Part shown: positions 5,935-7,126 of the stretch, piece by piece | Layout: every line of letters begins with the position of its first letter | Numbering within the stretch: the first letter of the stretch is position 1 | From: DASULK01 sp036381835 | GTDB taxonomy: Bacteria > Actinomycetota > Actinomycetes > Mycobacteriales > Micromonosporaceae | Assembly: GCA_036381835.1 (NCBI GenBank) | Contig: DASVCA010000010.1 | Coordinates: 1-7,126, forward strand | Direction: 5' to 3' | Length of the DNA: 7,126 bases | Notes under the pieces: model-generated | The model's database searches: none | What the model saw: the letters and a program-made list of their open reading frames with translations, nothing else | Told to the model about the DNA's origin: nothing | Translations under genes and position numbers: made by a program

Positions 5935-6289
5935 GGATGCCGGCGGTGACCGCTGCCGCCACGGCGGCGCGCAGCCCGGTGGTCGTGAATGCGAGGGCGG
6001 TGACGTTGGGCGGGCGGCCGGCCGCCGCCCCCTGGACCACGAACCGGACGTTGCTGAACTTGCCGGCGTCGGCGAGGGCGGCGGCCCGTTCGGCCGGGCC
6101 GGATGCCACGACCACCTTGCAGCCTTGGACCAGCAGGGACCCGACGTACGGCTCGGCGGCCGCCTCGGTGGGCGGCCCGGTGACCGCCAGGTAGGAGACC
6201 CGGCGGTGGTGGTCTTGGAGGCGTCCTGCATGCCCGCCCACACTTGCGCCGCGGCCGGGTCGACCAGGCCCTTGGCGCCGGTGACCGGG
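5935..6289 (-). pseudogene. Remnant of a BMP-type periplasmic substrate-binding protein, frameshifted and truncated
   Basis: Read on the minus strand from about 6289 downwards, the DNA encodes PVTGAKGLVDPAAAQVW, then AGMQDASKTTTA. A one-base loss near 6200 shifts the frame, after which VSYLAVTGPPTEAAAEPYV, GSLLVQGCKVVVASG, KFSNVRFVVQG and an Ala-rich helix end near 5935. The alternating hydrophobic strands and Gly/Ala turns suit a type 1 periplasmic-binding fold, and the order of segments resembles BMP (basic membrane protein) family ABC-transporter binding proteins of actinobacteria. The N-terminal part with the lipoprotein signal and first lobe is missing: homology stops abruptly where plus-strand LamG sequence begins. 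Past 5935 the frame stays open but no longer looks family-like. It is non-functional as it stands. Its opposite orientation to both neighbours marks a rearrangement. The family name is moderately supported; the coding orientation and the frameshift are better supported. Confidence 0.5.
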
Positions 6290-6681
6290 TCCTACACGGT
6301 GGCGGCGTGGGCGGACCTGGCCGGGCACACCGGCAACAACCAGAGCATCGTGGCGCAGGCGGCGGGCACGGACTCGGGGTTCTACCTCAAGTACACCCCC
6401 GGCAGCGGCAAGTGGGAGTTCTTCCAGCCCCATACCGACACCGACGGCCCGGCCACCAGCGGTGTCGACTCCGCGGGCCCTGCCGTCACGGGCAGGTGGA
6501 CGTTCCTGACGGGCACCTACGACGCGGGCAGCGGGACGCTGACGCTGTACGTGGACGGGCAGGCCACGGGCACGGCCGTCAACACCAGCCCGATCGCGTC
6601 CACAGGTCCGCTGCTGATCGGCCGGTCGAAGTGGGCCGGGAACGCCACTGACTTCTTCGACGGGCAGATCGCCGGCGTGCG
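6286..6681 (+). pseudogene. LamG / concanavalin A-like jelly-roll domain fragment
   Basis: Frame 2 encodes about 130 residues of a LamG-like jelly-roll: SYTVAAWADLAGHTGNNQSI at the start, SGFYLKYTPGSGKWEF in the middle, then GRWTFLTGTYD, GTLTLYVDGQATGTA, GPLLIGRSKW and FFDGQIAGVR. These are the characteristic strands (W-T-F-L-x-G-T-Y-D, L-x-L-Y-V-D-G, L-L-I-G-R, F-x-G-x-I-x-x-V-R) of LamG_3-type domains. The fragment begins directly at the edge of the minus-strand BMP remnant with no start codon, signal peptide or ribosome site. It stops just before the usual final helix (normally ending in a Leu-x-x-x-E-I pattern). The frame terminates at TGA 6725-6727. In actinomycetes such domains commonly precede RHS repeats in very large secreted or cell-surface proteins, and RHS sequence follows here. 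It is a decayed piece of such a gene. Confidence 0.72.
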
Positions 6682-7126
6682 GACACCACATGGCAGCGCG
6701 ACAACCGCGGCCTGCCCGCCTCGGTGACCGACCCGGACGGGAACGTCACCTCCTTCGACTACGACGAGGCCGGACAGCTCGCGCTTACCACCTCCCCGAT
6801 GGTCACCACCGAGACCTACGGGCCGGCGCGGTCACCGCCCGCCCGGTCACCGCGACGGGCTACGACACCTTCGGCGACATCGCGGAGACCAAGGACGCCG
6901 ACGGCAACGTCACCACCTATGCCTTCGACGGCGACGGCCGCCGGGTGTCGCAGACCCTGCCCCCGTACACCCCGCCGGGCGGGCCGCCCATCACCGCGGT
7001 GGGCACGACCGTCTACGACGGGGACGGGCTGGTCACGTCCACCACCGACGGGCGCAATAACACCACCCGCTACGGCTACGACCAGCTCGGCGACCGGGTG
7101 ACGGTGACCGCCCCGGACACCAGCGT
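6682..7126 (+). pseudogene. RHS / YD-repeat protein fragment, frameshifted and running off the right edge
   Basis: Frame 1 from 6682 encodes TTWQRDNRGLPASVTDPDGN, TSFDYDEAGQL and TTETYG. Near 6820-6825 the frame changes (two extra bases or one missing), and frame 3 carries on with GAVTARPVTATGYDTFGDI, KDADGNVTTYAFDGDGRR, LPPYTPPGG, VYDGDGLVTSTTDGRNN and TRYGYDQLGDRVTV to base 7126. The recurring D-x-x-G-N-x-T-x-(Y/F)-x-(Y/F)-D-x-x-G pattern is the YD repeat of RHS proteins, which build a beta-barrel shell around a C-terminal toxin or effector in polymorphic toxin systems. At least three repeat units are visible. The repeats sit in two frames, and a third frame holds the LamG part, so the reading frame is broken at least twice. 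Whether an intact toxin tip exists lies beyond the window. Confidence 0.78.

Noticed and set aside
5933..6285. Plus-strand open frame leading into the LamG sequence as a real N-terminus
   Set aside because: The translation before SYTVAAW is Gly/Arg/Asp-rich and antisense to the better-supported minus-strand substrate-binding remnant; there is no signal peptide or ribosome site.
1..7126. CRISPR array, tRNA or rRNA gene, or phage integrase
   Set aside because: No regularly spaced repeats, no tRNA-like T-loop/anticodon pattern, and no integrase or transposase motifs were found on reading either strand.

Overview
The window is very GC-rich DNA with strong third-position G/C bias, GTG and TTG starts, ATGA-type gene overlaps and a probable leaderless gene. 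All of this points to an actinomycete (Actinomycetota). The genus cannot be fixed from this sequence.

Positions 1-5324 are a compact, ordinary-looking operon, all on the + strand. In order it holds: the 3' part of an amidohydrolase-2 family gene (1-542), a DUF59/MIP18-domain protein (539-1243, ATGA overlap), a zinc-dependent alcohol dehydrogenase (1280-2308), a divergent GroEL-type chaperonin (2363-4081) and an Nramp-type divalent metal transporter (start near 4062, ending 5324, overlapping the chaperonin stop). The first four genes in this order are the familiar tail of actinobacterial soluble diiron monooxygenase clusters (propane/acetone/phenol type, prm/mim). The hydroxylase, reductase and coupling-protein genes would lie just upstream, outside the window. 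The inferred division of labour is: the monooxygenase hydroxylates an alkane or ketone; the alcohol dehydrogenase oxidises the alcohol; the dedicated chaperonin folds the hydroxylase; the DUF59 protein may help metal-centre assembly; and the Nramp protein could import Fe(II)/Mn(II). The transporter's link to this operon is the most interesting feature of the intact half.

Positions 5325-5902 hold a small two-gene accessory unit. A 138-aa protein of unknown function (5381-5797) has a leaderless-type -10 box right before its GTG. Its stop overlaps, as ATGA, the start of a second gene that is now wrecked: about eight codons, then what looks like a frameshifted C-terminal remnant. The layout resembles antitoxin/nucleotidyltransferase-like pairs, but that identity is inferred.

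Positions 5903-7126 are a patchwork of broken genes: a minus-strand remnant of a BMP-type (basic membrane protein) substrate-binding protein with a frameshift, then plus-strand fragments of a LamG-domain/RHS (YD-repeat) surface or secreted protein read in three successive frames. The window therefore crosses from a conserved catabolic operon into a decaying, rearranged accessory region.
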